Below the pieces are notes generated by a model. It did not search any database. It saw only the letters and a list, made by a program, of their open reading frames with translations, and had not been told where the DNA came from. A program made the position numbers and the translations under genes. This document shows, one piece after another, positions 1 through 9,471 of a stretch of DNA of 64,000 nucleotides (positions within the stretch are counted from its first letter, which is position 1; every line of letters starts with the position of its first letter). The stretch lies in NCBI GenBank assembly GCA_964570795.1, contig CAZMYZ010000001.1:58937-122936 (forward strand). Reading direction: 5' to 3'. Origin of the DNA: Damh-18 sp964570795 (GTDB lineage: Bacteria; Patescibacteriota; Minisyncoccia; Phycocordibacterales; UBA918).

Positions 1-1980
1 GGTGATTTCGTCCTTTACAAAATCAAGGTCGATTGGGTTTGCTTTTTCAGTATTCTTTTCAACGGTCTTCTTAATGAGTACACGCGCTTCAGAAAGCAAC
101 TGTTGGTTTTCACGAAGATACACAAACCCGCGGGAAATAATATCGGGCGACTTTCGGAGTGCGCCGGTTTTGGTGTTGATAGTCGCAATAATGACAAACA
201 TACCATCTTCAGCAAGTGACTGGCGGTCGCGGATAACCACCTCTTGACGAGTACCTACAGTGAAGCCGTCCACCATCATAATCTCTGACGGCGCTTTTTC
301 TTTGCGTATGACGAGTTCAGTACCGTTCTTAATTTCAATGACAGTTCCGTTATCTGCAAGAATGATATTTTCACGAGGGAAGCCTGCTTCCATGTTTGCA
401 TACGCGTGGCAACGGAGCATTGAGTGGTAGCCGTATGCGGGCATGACGAAGGTTGGTTTTACCTGCTCGCGAATCCATACAAGTTCGCCTGAGTTACCAT
501 GTCCGGTTGAGTGCACATCGGACGCACGGTAGTGAATGATGTGTACTCCGCGGCGGTAGAGGTTGTCTTTGAGTGTCTGTACTGAAAGTTCATTACCGGG
601 AATAACCGATGATGAAAGCATAATCGTGTCGCGGTCATTGAGGGTAATAAACTTATGGCGCTGGGTAGCGATACGCATAAGCGCAGCAAACTCCTCACCC
701 TGTGCACCCGTTGCGAGCACTACAATACGGTCAGAAGGGTAGTTGCCAATATCCTGAATAGGAATGATGGTATCTTTTTGTACCTTCATGAGGCCTGCAA
801 GCTCGGCGATTTCGAGGTTGGTCTTGATAGAGCGACCTTCAAGTACGATTTTCTTGCCGAGTTCCTCGCAAATCATGATGATACGAATCATACGCTCAAA
901 CTGTGATGCAAAGGTACCCACAATAAGTCGTCCGCGCACATTTCGAATGATTTGCTCGATGTTGGTGTGGACGCGTACTTCAGGAATAGAGAAACCGTCA
1001 CGCTCTGCGTTCGTTGAGTCTCCAATGAAGAGAATGTTCTTATCTTTTCCAAGGCCTCCCCACGTTTCTTTTTCTTTTGGTGATGGCTCGGTGCCGTCAT
1101 GATCAAGTTTGAGGTCTCCCGAAATAACTACGTTACCGTGTTTTGTTTCCACCGAGATACCCATGGAATCAGGAATTGAGTGTGTTACGGGGAAGGGTTT
1201 GATGTAGGTATTACCAATCTTAAGTCGTTGATTAAGTTCTACCACATTCATGTTTACCTTAGGGAGATGCGGAAACTCTTCCTGACGCTTCAGAATCATG
1301 AGTGAGGTGAGGTAGCGGGTATAGATTGGTGGATTACCAATGCGCTCGATAAGGAAGGGGATACCACCGATGTGGTCGAGGTGACCGTGAGTAATAATGA
1401 GTCCTTTAATTTTATGTTTGTTTTCTTCGAGATATTGTGTGTTCGGAAGAATATAATTCACCCCTGGTGCATCGTTTTCTGAAGAGACAAACTGAAAGCC
1501 CGCATCGAAGATGAGAATATCGTCTACAGTCTCTACCGCAATCATGTTCTTTCCCACCTCTTCTACCCCACCCAAGGGAACGATGCGGACAATGTCGGGG
1601 TCGGTAAGTGGTGGTACCGGGATTACTTTTGGATCATGAATCGCCATGCGCTGATTGAGTGCAGGACTCGTCATTTGACGTCCTTTGCGTGGTCGCTCAT
1701 GACGCACGGGCTTTCCGCCACCCTGAGCGCGACCTCCGCCATTTTGACGGTCATTTGGTCTACGAGCACCGCTGCCACGGCGGCCGCGCTGTGCTCCGCG
1801 CGTATCTCTTGTAGTGCCAGCAGTTGCTGCACCTTGTGTGGTCACACGTGGCTTTCCTGACGTAGCAGGAGTGCCGGTGTGTCGTGATACACGAATCTCT
1901 GGACGACGTTTTGCGTGTGAGAAATGTGCGGTACGTCGCTTGCGGGGCGCTCCTCCTGTTGTGTTTTGTGTTGGTTCCAT
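1..1980 (-). CDS. rnj: Ribonuclease J (3' end cut by the window edge)
   Basis: Metallo-beta-lactamase/beta-CASP ribonuclease for mRNA decay and RNA maturation in the cytoplasm. About 660 codons are present and the frame is open at the left edge, so the C-terminus is missing. The metal-binding HGHLDH motif is at about residues 198-203, followed by GDSTNAERDG and the beta-CASP region. The first ~115 residues are an unusual basic Arg/Gly-rich extension ahead of the catalytic core, probably RNA-binding (inference). The start is the ATG complementary to 1978-1980; no Shine-Dalgarno is visible. It stands alone, transcribed away from the peptide-binding gene behind it. Confidence 0.95.
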   Translation of the reverse strand, partial: MEPTQNTTGGAPRKRRTAHFSHAKRRPEIRVSRHTGTPATSGKPRVTTQGAATAGTTRDTRGAQRGRRGSGARRPNDRQNGGGRAQGGGKPVRHERPRKGRQMTSPALNQRMAIHDPKVIPVPPLTDPDIVRIVPLGGVEEVGKNMIAVETVDDILIFDAGFQFVSSENDAPGVNYILPNTQYLEENKHKIKGLIITHGHLDHIGGIPFLIERIGNPPIYTRYLTSLMILKRQEEFPHLPKVNMNVVELNQRLKIGNTYIKPFPVTHSIPDSMGISVETKHGNVVISGDLKLDHDGTEPSPKEKETWGGLGKDKNILFIGDSTNAERDGFSIPEVRVHTNIEQIIRNVRGRLIVGTFASQFERMIRIIMICEELGKKIVLEGRSIKTNLEIAELAGLMKVQKDTIIPIQDIGNYPSDRIVVLATGAQGEEFAALMRIATQRHKFITLNDRDTIMLSSSVIPGNELSVQTLKDNLYRRGVHIIHYRASDVHSTGHGNSGELVWIREQVKPTFVMPAYGYHSMLRCHAYANMEAGFPRENIILADNGTVIEIKNGTELVIRKEKAPSEIMMVDGFTVGTRQEVVIRDRQSLAEDGMFVIIATINTKTGALRKSPDIISRGFVYLRENQQLLSEARVLIKKTVEKNTEKANPIDLDFVKDEIT

Positions 1981-2008
1981 AATATATGCTTACTAATTTA
2001 TGTGTTAA

Positions 2009-3760
2009 TTATTTTTTGAAAAATGGCCAGATGGACTCGGTCTGAATATACCAATCGTATACGGTACTAAATCGCTCATACGGTTCACTCACCCCGGTAA
2101 ATGTCGCTCCCGTAACTTTATTGGGAACGATGTACAAGAGTTCGGGAGCGTAGAGGAAGATTGCAGGTGTTTCGGTATTGAGTTCTTCGACAAACTTTTC
2201 TATGGCTGCATCACGTCCGGTGTGGTCGGTGCTGCGGCGCATCTCAGAAAGGATGGAGTCAGTGGTGATGTTTGCATAGAGTGCCACATTGAGTCCGGGG
2301 TCGTTGCGCTGCGATGAATGCCAGAATGAATAGTAGTCGAGTGAGCGTCCCAACTGAGTTCCAAAGAGAAGTGTCTCATAGTCGCGTGGGCGAATGACGG
2401 CTTGGGTAAGGTCGGACTGTTCAAATTGTTTTACCGTTACTTCTGCGCCGAGACTGGTCCATGTGGTGCGTAGAAATTCTGCTGTTGCTTCAAAGGTACT
2501 GTTGTTGGCGGTTGAGATACTAAAGGTGAGTGGTACTACCTCTCCATCAATTGTTTTTTCCCAATGCTGTGTTTCTTCATTTATTTTCCACCCGCCATTC
2601 CTGAGTACCTCACGCGCTTTGTCGATGCTTGCTTCAGTATTTGCCGCACTTGCTACTGCAGTAAATCCAGGTGGTACGGGTGAGGTGAGTGCATTTCCAT
2701 ATCCACCCAAAGTGCTTTCGATGAGTGTGGTACGGTCGATGGCTATATTGAGTGCATTCCTCGCAGCAAGGTCACGGAGTGCGGGGGATTTGTTTTGATT
2801 GATAAAGAGTGCAAAGGTGCGAGGGAGGGGGATGCGTTCGAGATGATAGGTGAGTGGATCGAGCGCAAAGTGATTGATGTACGCAGGATCGATACCAACG
2901 ACACTTTCGATAATTCCTTTTGAAAATGCATCACGCAAGGTGTCTTCGGTAGAGTAGAAATAAAACTGCATGGTTTCAATTTTCGGTGCGGTGATATGAA
3001 ATCCCTTATTGGCAGTCAGTGTGTATGATTCAGGAATGCCTGAGGTATTGCGCGTAATAGTCTTTATTTGGTATGGGCCAGAACCAATCGGTTCGCTATT
3101 GTATTGGCTAAAAGGAAATTCGTCGGTACCTGCTTCTTTCCAGATGTGCTCAGGAATAATACCGAAGGTAAGATTTTCAATAAATGGTCCATACGCCTCG
3201 GGAAGTACAAAGTTGAGTTCGTACTCACCGATTTCCTCAACGACAACACCATCGAAGTTTGCACGGAGCGGACTGTTGAGTGCGGGGTCCTGAATACGCA
3301 ATACGGTAAATGCAACATCACGTGCGGTAAGTGGCGCACCATCATGGAAGTAGATATTTTGCTTTACCACTACATTGTACGTGAGTCCATCTTCGGAGAC
3401 GGTGACTGATTCCGCAATACTTGGCATGAGTGTGCCGTCAGTACCGAGACGCATAAGCCCATCATATATAAGTGCAGAAAGGTCGCGGTCGGCACGGGTG
3501 ACGGCAAGTACAGGATTTACAAAACGCGGTGTACCGATGATACCTTCGCTAAAGGTGCCACCGAATGCGGGAATTTGAACGGTTTCGCGGAGACTCATCT
3601 GTGCAAGAAGAACAAGACCACAGAATGCAGCAATAAGAAGTGTTATCTTGAGAAGAAATGCATCGCTCGCACGGAGGGTATGCATTTTTGCAAAATATGC
3701 ATCAATAATCGATTGCTTTTTTTGAGAAAAAGAATTACGTAAGGACATACGAGATGCCAA
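2009..3760 (-). CDS. Peptide-type extracellular solute-binding protein (SBP family 5)
   Basis: OppA/DppA-like periplasmic-type binding protein of 583 aa. After a short basic N-terminus there is one hydrophobic segment at about residues 35-57, which would anchor it in the membrane without a lipobox. The family pattern of an early YDGLMRLGTDGTLMPSIAES block and later lobe segments is recognisable. No ABC permease or ATPase genes lie beside it, so its transporter partner is not visible here. SecG is encoded just upstream on the same strand with a ~70 bp gap. The ligand is unknown; oligopeptides are the family default. Confidence 0.85.
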   Translation of the reverse strand: MASRMSLRNSFSQKKQSIIDAYFAKMHTLRASDAFLLKITLLIAAFCGLVLLAQMSLRETVQIPAFGGTFSEGIIGTPRFVNPVLAVTRADRDLSALIYDGLMRLGTDGTLMPSIAESVTVSEDGLTYNVVVKQNIYFHDGAPLTARDVAFTVLRIQDPALNSPLRANFDGVVVEEIGEYELNFVLPEAYGPFIENLTFGIIPEHIWKEAGTDEFPFSQYNSEPIGSGPYQIKTITRNTSGIPESYTLTANKGFHITAPKIETMQFYFYSTEDTLRDAFSKGIIESVVGIDPAYINHFALDPLTYHLERIPLPRTFALFINQNKSPALRDLAARNALNIAIDRTTLIESTLGGYGNALTSPVPPGFTAVASAANTEASIDKAREVLRNGGWKINEETQHWEKTIDGEVVPLTFSISTANNSTFEATAEFLRTTWTSLGAEVTVKQFEQSDLTQAVIRPRDYETLLFGTQLGRSLDYYSFWHSSQRNDPGLNVALYANITTDSILSEMRRSTDHTGRDAAIEKFVEELNTETPAIFLYAPELLYIVPNKVTGATFTGVSEPYERFSTVYDWYIQTESIWPFFKK

Positions 3761-3828
3761 ATATGGCTATGTGTTCAGGCAGGAACACACTGAAAAAGTA
3801 CATACACAGTAAAACCGTGTATTTGCTA

Positions 3829-4059
3829 TTAGATAATAAGGCTCAGGAATGTAGATGCTACAAACAAAATAGCAAGTACTATAGACAGGCGATATAAGAA
3901 GAGTTCTGCTCCTCGTCGTGTATGGTACGTCGCACTGAAATTGTCTCCCCCAAAAGCGCCACCCATGCTTGATCCTCGCTGTTGAAGCAGAATTGCTGCA
4001 ATGAGCAGAATGGAGAGAATAATTTGTGCGTACGGAAGTATGGTACGGACTATTTCCAT
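3829..4059 (-). CDS. secG: Preprotein translocase subunit SecG
   Basis: A 76-aa protein with two hydrophobic segments (about residues 8-26 and 55-75) separated by the Gly-rich loop QQRGSSMGGAFGG, the standard SecG layout. It is the accessory membrane subunit of the SecYEG channel. Length matches the family. The start is the ATG complementary to 4057-4059 and there is no clear Shine-Dalgarno. A longer reading frame over the same bases in another phase is a shadow. Confidence 0.92.
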   Translation of the reverse strand: MEIVRTILPYAQIILSILLIAAILLQQRGSSMGGAFGGDNFSATYHTRRGAELFLYRLSIVLAILFVASTFLSLII

Positions 4060-4185
4060 GACAGAGAGATACTAGCATAGAGTCGCAATATTGGGAAGTG
4101 AACCTGTGGACTGTACGACAAACGCTACTTTTTATGCCTTATTAAGTTTGAGGTAGAGTGTCGCTGTTGCAGATATATAGAAAAC

Positions 4186-4214
4186 TGGACAGTGATAGAG
4201 TGCGCTCGTATAAT
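4186..4214 (+). promoter_or_regulatory. Predicted groES-groEL promoter
   Basis: A TGGACA -35 box at 4186-4191 and a perfect TATAAT -10 box at 4209-4214 are separated by 17 bp. The promoter lies about 40 bp upstream of groES. No CIRCE-type inverted repeat for HrcA was found around it. Confidence 0.75.
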
Positions 4215-4251
4215 ATGCGCCTATTAAAAGCAATATAAGGAAAAACAATAT

Positions 4252-4584
4252 TTGAATATGACTTCAAACACAGGAGAAGGCACCAGCATTAAGCCGCTTG
4301 CGGACCGTGTTGTTGTGCGACGACTCACTGAGGAAGAGGCGGGAACGAAATCAGCCTCAGGTATTATTGTTCCTGATACCGTGAGTAAGGAGAAGCCAGA
4401 ACAGGGAATGGTGATTGCTGTTGGTGATGGTAAGTGGGATGAGGATGGTGAAAAGCGCATTCCTATGGACGTGAAAGTTGGAGATAGGATTATTTTCTCA
4501 AAGTACGGATATGATGAGGTAAAGATTGCCGGTGAGGAACTCTATATCGTATCGGCTTCAAGTATTCTTGGTATTATTCAGTAG
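4252..4584 (+). CDS. groES: Co-chaperonin GroES
   Basis: The 10-kDa lid of the GroEL chamber. PLADRVVVRRLTEEE begins the conserved core, followed by a mobile-loop region around SASGIIVPDT and the C-terminal strand with GEELYIVSASSILGII. The TTG at 4252 is placed well behind an AAGGAAAAA stretch; the ATG at 4258 is an equally possible start and removes two residues. About ten extra residues precede the usual GroES start. It is followed by groEL after a 128-bp structured spacer. Confidence 0.95.
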   Translation: MNMTSNTGEGTSIKPLADRVVVRRLTEEEAGTKSASGIIVPDTVSKEKPEQGMVIAVGDGKWDEDGEKRIPMDVKVGDRIIFSKYGYDEVKIAGEELYIVSASSILGIIQ

Positions 4585-4632
4585 AGAGTGAAGTTTTATA
4601 AATAGTAACGACGCTAAGCATTGGAGTTGGTT

Positions 4633-4708
4633 CGTCTCAAAATCCATTAGGAATAGGATTTTGAGACGGCTAAGATTCTCTAATTCGCTTATGCTCATAA
4701 CAGAATCT
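4633..4708 (+). promoter_or_regulatory. Two hairpins in the groES-groEL spacer
   Basis: A perfect 13-bp stem (4633-4645 with 4656-4668) is followed by a 7-bp stem, AGATTCT (4673-4679) with AGAATCT (4702-4708). The second stem ends four bases before the groEL ATG. There is no Shine-Dalgarno, so the structure may control groEL translation or mRNA processing. Confidence 0.6.
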
Positions 4709-4712
4709 AAGC

Positions 4713-6365
4713 ATGGCTACAAAAGAGGTGATTTATGGTGAAGACGTCAAGAAGCGTCTCAAGAAAGGAGTAGACACGGTAGCAAACGCCGTGAAAGTAA
4801 CGCTTGGTCCTCGTGGACGTAATGTGATTATCGACAAGGGGTATGGTGGTCCAATGATTACCAACGACGGTGTATCGATCGCAAAGGAAATCACCCTCAA
4901 GGACAAGTTTGAAAACATGGGTGCGGAGATTGTGAAGGAGGTTGCCAACAAGACCAATGAACTCGCCGGTGACGGTACCACTACTGCAACGATTCTCACT
5001 CAAGCACTTCTCACGGAAGGACTCAAGCACACCACGATGGGTGTGAACTCTATGGCAGTACGCCATGGTATGGAAAAGGCATCAGAGGATGTGGTAAAGG
5101 CACTCCATGAAATGGCAGTGCAGATTTCTACCACTGAAGAAATAAAGCAAGTAGCGACTATTTCTGCAGAAAGTGAAGAGATTGGTGCACGTATCGCAGA
5201 AACGATCGAGAAAGTGGGGAAGGACGGTGTGGTGACCGTAGAAGAGTCACAGTCATTTGGTATTGAGACCGAATTCACTGAGGGTATGGAATTTGACAAG
5301 GGGTATATCTCACCCTATATGATTACCAATACCGAGCGCATGGAAGCTGAGTACAAGAATGCACTCATGCTCGTAACGGACGGCAAGATTAGTTCTGCGC
5401 AACAGATTCTTCCACTCCTTGAGAAGGTGGCACAGACAGGAAAGAAGGAGTTGGTGATTATTGCTGAGGATGTTGATGGGGAAGCACTTGCAACATTTGT
5501 GGTCAACAAACTTCGTGGAGGATTCTCTGTGCTTGCGGTAAAGGCACCAGGCTATGGAGATAGAAAGAAAGAAATCCTTCAGGATATTGCAGTGATGACG
5601 GGCGGGCAGGTGATTACTGCAGAAGTAGGGCTTAAACTCGAAAATGCAGAACTTGCAATGCTTGGAAAGGCAGATCGCGTCGTGGCAACAAAGGACAAGA
5701 CCACTATCGTGGGCGGTGAAGGAAATAAGGAGGCTATTGCTGCGCGCGTCGATGCCCTCCGCGCACAACTCGCGCAGACTGATTCAAAGTTTGATAAGGA
5801 AAAACTTGAGGAGCGTATTGCAAAACTCTCGGGTGGTGTTGCGGTTCTCAAGGTAGGTGCTGCTACAGAAACCGAGATGAAGTATCTCAAACTCAAGATT
5901 GAGGACGCTGTGAATGCAACCAAGGCCGCGATTGATGAAGGTATCGTGCCTGGAGGAGGTACTTCGCTCACGCGCGCAGCAGCGGTGGTGGAAGGACGGG
6001 TCAATAAAGAACTTGGTCGTGATGAACTCATTGGCTACCGTATTGTGCTTAAGGCACTTGAAGAGCCACTCCGCCAACTTGCCGACAATGTGGGTAAGGA
6101 TGACGGTGCGGTGATTGTACAAAAAGTAAAGGAGGCGGGAGGTAACGCAGGCTACGATGCTGCAAAGGCAGTGATGGTAGATGACATGATCAAGGCAGGT
6201 ATCATCGACCCAGTAAAGGTAGAGCGCGCCGGTGTCCAACATGCAGTCTCTGCCGTAGCGATTCTCCTCACGTCAGAAGTGGCGATTGCTGATGCTCCTG
6301 AGCCAGAAAAGCCCGCAATGCCTGATATGTCAGGGATGAATGGTGGTATGGGCGGAATGTACTAA
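4713..6365 (+). CDS. groEL: Chaperonin GroEL
   Basis: The 60-kDa chaperonin subunit, 550 aa, the normal length. The ATP-binding DGTTT motif is near residue 87 and the C-terminus carries the typical Gly/Met tail ending GGMGGMY. It folds cytoplasmic proteins together with GroES, encoded just upstream. The start ATG at 4713 follows the spacer hairpins and has no Shine-Dalgarno. A strong terminator follows 30 bp after the stop. Confidence 0.98.
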   Translation: MATKEVIYGEDVKKRLKKGVDTVANAVKVTLGPRGRNVIIDKGYGGPMITNDGVSIAKEITLKDKFENMGAEIVKEVANKTNELAGDGTTTATILTQALLTEGLKHTTMGVNSMAVRHGMEKASEDVVKALHEMAVQISTTEEIKQVATISAESEEIGARIAETIEKVGKDGVVTVEESQSFGIETEFTEGMEFDKGYISPYMITNTERMEAEYKNALMLVTDGKISSAQQILPLLEKVAQTGKKELVIIAEDVDGEALATFVVNKLRGGFSVLAVKAPGYGDRKKEILQDIAVMTGGQVITAEVGLKLENAELAMLGKADRVVATKDKTTIVGGEGNKEAIAARVDALRAQLAQTDSKFDKEKLEERIAKLSGGVAVLKVGAATETEMKYLKLKIEDAVNATKAAIDEGIVPGGGTSLTRAAAVVEGRVNKELGRDELIGYRIVLKALEEPLRQLADNVGKDDGAVIVQKVKEAGGNAGYDAAKAVMVDDMIKAGIIDPVKVERAGVQHAVSAVAILLTSEVAIADAPEPEKPAMPDMSGMNGGMGGMY

Positions 6366-6395
6366 GTAAAATAAAGAATAGAAAATAGGATAAAG

Positions 6396-6434
6396 ATACA
6401 GAATCCCCGCGCCGTAGGCGCGGGGATTCTGTAT
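6396..6434 (+). terminator. groEL terminator
   Basis: An 18-bp GC-rich stem (ATACAGAATCCCCGCGCC and its complement) with a 3-nt GTA loop lies 31 bp after the groEL stop. No long U-run follows. Confidence 0.8.
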
Positions 6435-6507
6435 ATCACCACTTTTATTCCTATTTCACAATGATATACTGTATATACCTTTGATTATAAGGAATATTTT
6501 AAATTTT

Positions 6508-7092
6508 ATGACACCTACATATATTATTTTGGCAGTTGTTGCAGTGGTGGTCCTGTGGGCTATTGTTGCTTACAACAATTTTGTAAAACTTATTCAGCGT
6601 ACGAAAGAGGCGTGGGCAGATATTGATGTGCAGTTGAAGCGTCGCTATGACCTTATTCCTAATCTTGTCGAGACTGTGAAAGGTTACGCGACACATGAAC
6701 GTGAGACATTTGATGCGGTTACCAATGCGCGTGCAGAAGCAACAAAAGTACACGTAGACCCAAGTAATATTACTCCTGAAACTCTTGCCGCAATGGCAGG
6801 AGCAGAAGCAGGGCTCGGGCAAGCACTCGGGAAGCTTCTTGCGGTTGCAGAGGCATATCCAGACCTAAAGGCAAATACCAACTTCCTTGAATTGCAGCGT
6901 GAACTCAGTGATACTGAAAATAAGATTCAAGCCGCTCGTCGTTTCTATAACGGCAACGTGCGTGACCTTGCTATCGCAATCCAATCATTTCCTTCGAATG
7001 TAATTGCAAAAATGTTTGGCTTTGTTGGACAGTCATTCTTTGAACTCGAAGAGGGAAGTGCAGAAAAAGAGGTGGTAAAGGTAAGTTTCTAA
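6508..7092 (+). CDS. lemA: LemA family membrane protein
   Basis: About 194 aa with one N-terminal membrane segment and the conserved LemA core (KEAWADIDVQLKRRYDLIPN, then VETVKGYATHE, and NRFYN-like ARRFYNGNVRD). LemA proteins expose a helical domain and their function is poorly known. The ATG at 6508 gives a normal N-terminus; a TTG at 6481 would add nine residues. It is followed 10 bp later by the MazG-like gene, so the two may be co-transcribed. Confidence 0.93.
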   Translation: MTPTYIILAVVAVVVLWAIVAYNNFVKLIQRTKEAWADIDVQLKRRYDLIPNLVETVKGYATHERETFDAVTNARAEATKVHVDPSNITPETLAAMAGAEAGLGQALGKLLAVAEAYPDLKANTNFLELQRELSDTENKIQAARRFYNGNVRDLAIAIQSFPSNVIAKMFGFVGQSFFELEEGSAEKEVVKVSF

Positions 7093-7102
7093 TCAATCAT
7101 AT

Positions 7103-7477
7103 ATGGAGAAGATTTACTACAACAAACTCTGTCGTGACAAGGTGCCTGAAATTATTCGTGGGAAGGGGTTTGAATGTGATGTGCGCGAGGTAGATCATGA
7201 TGAATACAAGCGCGAAATTATTCGTAAAGTTTTTGAAGAGGCGAGCGGTGTTTCTAATCATTCAGGTCGCTCGGGACTCCTCAAAGAGCTTGCTGACCTC
7301 ATGATTACTATCGATGCGGTTAAGAAAGAATATGGTATTACCGACGAAGAACTCAGTGCTGCAATTGATGCAAGTATTGAGGATAAAGGAGGATACGAGG
7401 AGCGACTCTATCTTTCATGGTCTTCAGACACTGAATATAGTTCGCATGATCAGGGGCGCGGAGGATTTGATGATTAG
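7103..7477 (+). CDS. MazG-like / phosphoribosyl-ATP pyrophosphohydrolase-like protein
   Basis: A 124-aa protein beginning YYNKLCRDKVPEIIRGKG, the signature of small all-alpha NTP pyrophosphohydrolases of the MazG/HisE superfamily. The metal-binding acidic helices are represented by KVFEEA and KELADLMITIDAV. These enzymes remove non-canonical or excess NTPs. No histidine biosynthesis genes are nearby, so housecleaning is more likely than HisE function. It sits between lemA and the DUF2207 gene on the same strand. Confidence 0.8.
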   Translation: MEKIYYNKLCRDKVPEIIRGKGFECDVREVDHDEYKREIIRKVFEEASGVSNHSGRSGLLKELADLMITIDAVKKEYGITDEELSAAIDASIEDKGGYEERLYLSWSSDTEYSSHDQGRGGFDD

Positions 7478-7509
7478 GCAATATACGAAATGATAAAGTG
7501 CATATACAA

Positions 7510-9237
7510 ATGATTCACACATGTGCACAAAAAAGAACAAAGAGCATACTTGCTTTATTAGTGAGTATGCTCTTTGTGTGCATGTTGCCATTGGTGCTGC
7601 ATGCACAATCTTCGGAACGTATACAGTCTTTTGTTGTAGATATTGAAGTACAGCAAAATGCCGATGTGTGGGTAACTGAGCATATCACCTATGAGTTCCC
7701 TAATGCTAAGCACGGCATATATCGATGCATCCCGACACTCCATGCAGAGCAACCAGAATCACCCTTTAAGGAACGATACATAGATGTCATCTTTGAATCA
7801 GTAACTATGGATGGTACAGATGTGCTATATACACGCGAGCAAAAAGGGAAAGATACCTGTGTGCGTATCGGAGACCCTGATACCACTATTGAGGGTAGTC
7901 ATGTGTATGCTCTCCATTATGTAGTGGAAGGGACATTGTCATATCTTGAGTATGGCGGAGCAGAACTCTACTGGAATGCGACTGGAAATGAATGGGAAGT
8001 GCCTATCGTTTCGGCAGAGGTGCGTGTACGGGGTGCTGAGGGACTTCTTCTTCGTGAGCGTGCATGCTATCGCGGCGCGGTGGGCGATGAATCTTCGTGT
8101 GACATGCGTATCGATACTGATGGCACACCCATTTTTACGGCACGTCTCCTCAATCCCGGTGAAGGGGTAACGGTCGCGCAGGCACTTAATCGCTCGAGTC
8201 TCCTTATTGATGTGCGTGAGCGGTATGGGATGTTGTGGAAAATACTCGCTTTTGTCGTAACGGTATTGTGCGCTTTTAGCATAGGACTCTATCGATATAA
8301 GACGAAAGAAAAAACAGAAGCACCGATTATACCTCAATATGAGCCGTATCCAGGAGTGAAGCCAATGTACGCAGGGTACCTTTTTGATAGTCGTCTCGAC
8401 CCACGCGATATCACCGCAGGTATTGTGTATCTCGCTGAGCAGGGCTTTCTCAGTATTAAAAAAACTGAAACGAAAGTACTTTTTGTCTTTGAGGTGAATG
8501 ATTTCGCACTTACCCTCAAGAAACCTCTTGCCGAAACTCGTGATAATTTTGAATCTCAACTTCTTACATTAATTTTTGGTACTGATGCTGTAGTTGGGGC
8601 GGTAGTCACCCTGAGCGATTTGCGTAATACTCTTTCGGTGCAGACGCGCAATAGGGCTATTATTCGCAATATGACCGAGGGATTGCGCAATGATATGAAA
8701 GCAGGTGGCTTTTATACTGGATTCAGTTTTGTGTCTATGGGTGGCCGTGTGTGGGTAGTCTCGGGATTTATTTCCTGTATACTCGCCATCCTTATCTCTC
8801 GTGAAATATTTATCGCCACCGCGGTCTTCATGCTTATTGTATTTGTGGTGCTTATTGATGGAAGACGTACCAAAAAAGGGTATGAAGCACTTGACCACCT
8901 CAAAGGTTTTAAGGATTTCTTGCAAGTTACGGACGCACAGCGATTTATTTTTCATAATGCACCCGCAATTAACGCGGAGCATTTCATGGAGTATTTACCC
9001 TATGCGATTGCATTTGGTGTAGAGAAGGAATGGGCGAAAACGTTTGAAGGAGTCACTATTCCTAATCCATCATGGTATGACGGAGGAAGTGGAGCGGGGA
9101 CCTTTAATGCGGTTGCACTTACGCAAAGCCTTGGAGGATTTTCTACAGCATTCGCCAGTGCTTCAGGAGCAAGTGCATCAAGTGGCGGTGGCTCCTCAGG
9201 AGGTGGTAGTGGCGGCGGCGGAGGTGGTAGTTGGTGA
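7510..9237 (+). CDS. DUF2207 domain membrane protein
   Basis: A protein of about 575 aa: signal peptide (to about residue 33, ending LHAQ), an extracytoplasmic N-terminal domain with YEFPNAKHGIYRCIP typical of DUF2207, a membrane segment near residues 245-265, a cytoplasmic region, two more membrane segments around 415-445, and a Ser/Gly-rich tail ending GGGGGGSW. This layout is characteristic of the family, which is common in Patescibacteria. The ATG at 7510 was chosen; a GTG at 7498 would add four residues. Function is unknown. Confidence 0.88.
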   Translation: MIHTCAQKRTKSILALLVSMLFVCMLPLVLHAQSSERIQSFVVDIEVQQNADVWVTEHITYEFPNAKHGIYRCIPTLHAEQPESPFKERYIDVIFESVTMDGTDVLYTREQKGKDTCVRIGDPDTTIEGSHVYALHYVVEGTLSYLEYGGAELYWNATGNEWEVPIVSAEVRVRGAEGLLLRERACYRGAVGDESSCDMRIDTDGTPIFTARLLNPGEGVTVAQALNRSSLLIDVRERYGMLWKILAFVVTVLCAFSIGLYRYKTKEKTEAPIIPQYEPYPGVKPMYAGYLFDSRLDPRDITAGIVYLAEQGFLSIKKTETKVLFVFEVNDFALTLKKPLAETRDNFESQLLTLIFGTDAVVGAVVTLSDLRNTLSVQTRNRAIIRNMTEGLRNDMKAGGFYTGFSFVSMGGRVWVVSGFISCILAILISREIFIATAVFMLIVFVVLIDGRRTKKGYEALDHLKGFKDFLQVTDAQRFIFHNAPAINAEHFMEYLPYAIAFGVEKEWAKTFEGVTIPNPSWYDGGSGAGTFNAVALTQSLGGFSTAFASASGASASSGGGSSGGGSGGGGGGSW

Positions 9238-9276
9238 CCGCAAATTAAGGAACGTAGTGACTATAATTTGCGAGTC

Positions 9277-9312
9277 CGTCTGGAATTCTTCCCCCCGGAA
9301 GAATTCCAGACG
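9277..9312 (+). terminator. Terminator-like hairpin after the DUF2207 gene
   Basis: A perfect 16-bp stem (CGTCTGGAATTCTTCC at 9277-9292 with its complement at 9297-9312) and a 4-nt loop. A second short palindrome, TCCCTAGGAC-G-GTCCTAGGGA, follows at 9361-9381. Confidence 0.75.
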
Positions 9313-9471
9313 CCTCAAGACCCTGTAGTGAATCTATTTACGAAGCCCCTATATTTTAATTCCCTAGGACGGTCCTAGGGAAGGGGGTTTGGTATCTGTG
9401 GACATATATTTTGACTCAAGGGGAGACTGAGGGTACACTACGAGTCCCGTTTTTATAGGAGTAATGGGAAA

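Noticed and set aside
4079..4251. CIRCE operator for HrcA upstream of groES
   Set aside because: No TTAGCACTC-N9-GAGTGCTAA match was found in the leader.
5310..6242. Long open frames antisense to groEL
   Set aside because: They are shadows of the strongly biased groEL codons and have no ribosome sites or recognisable domains.
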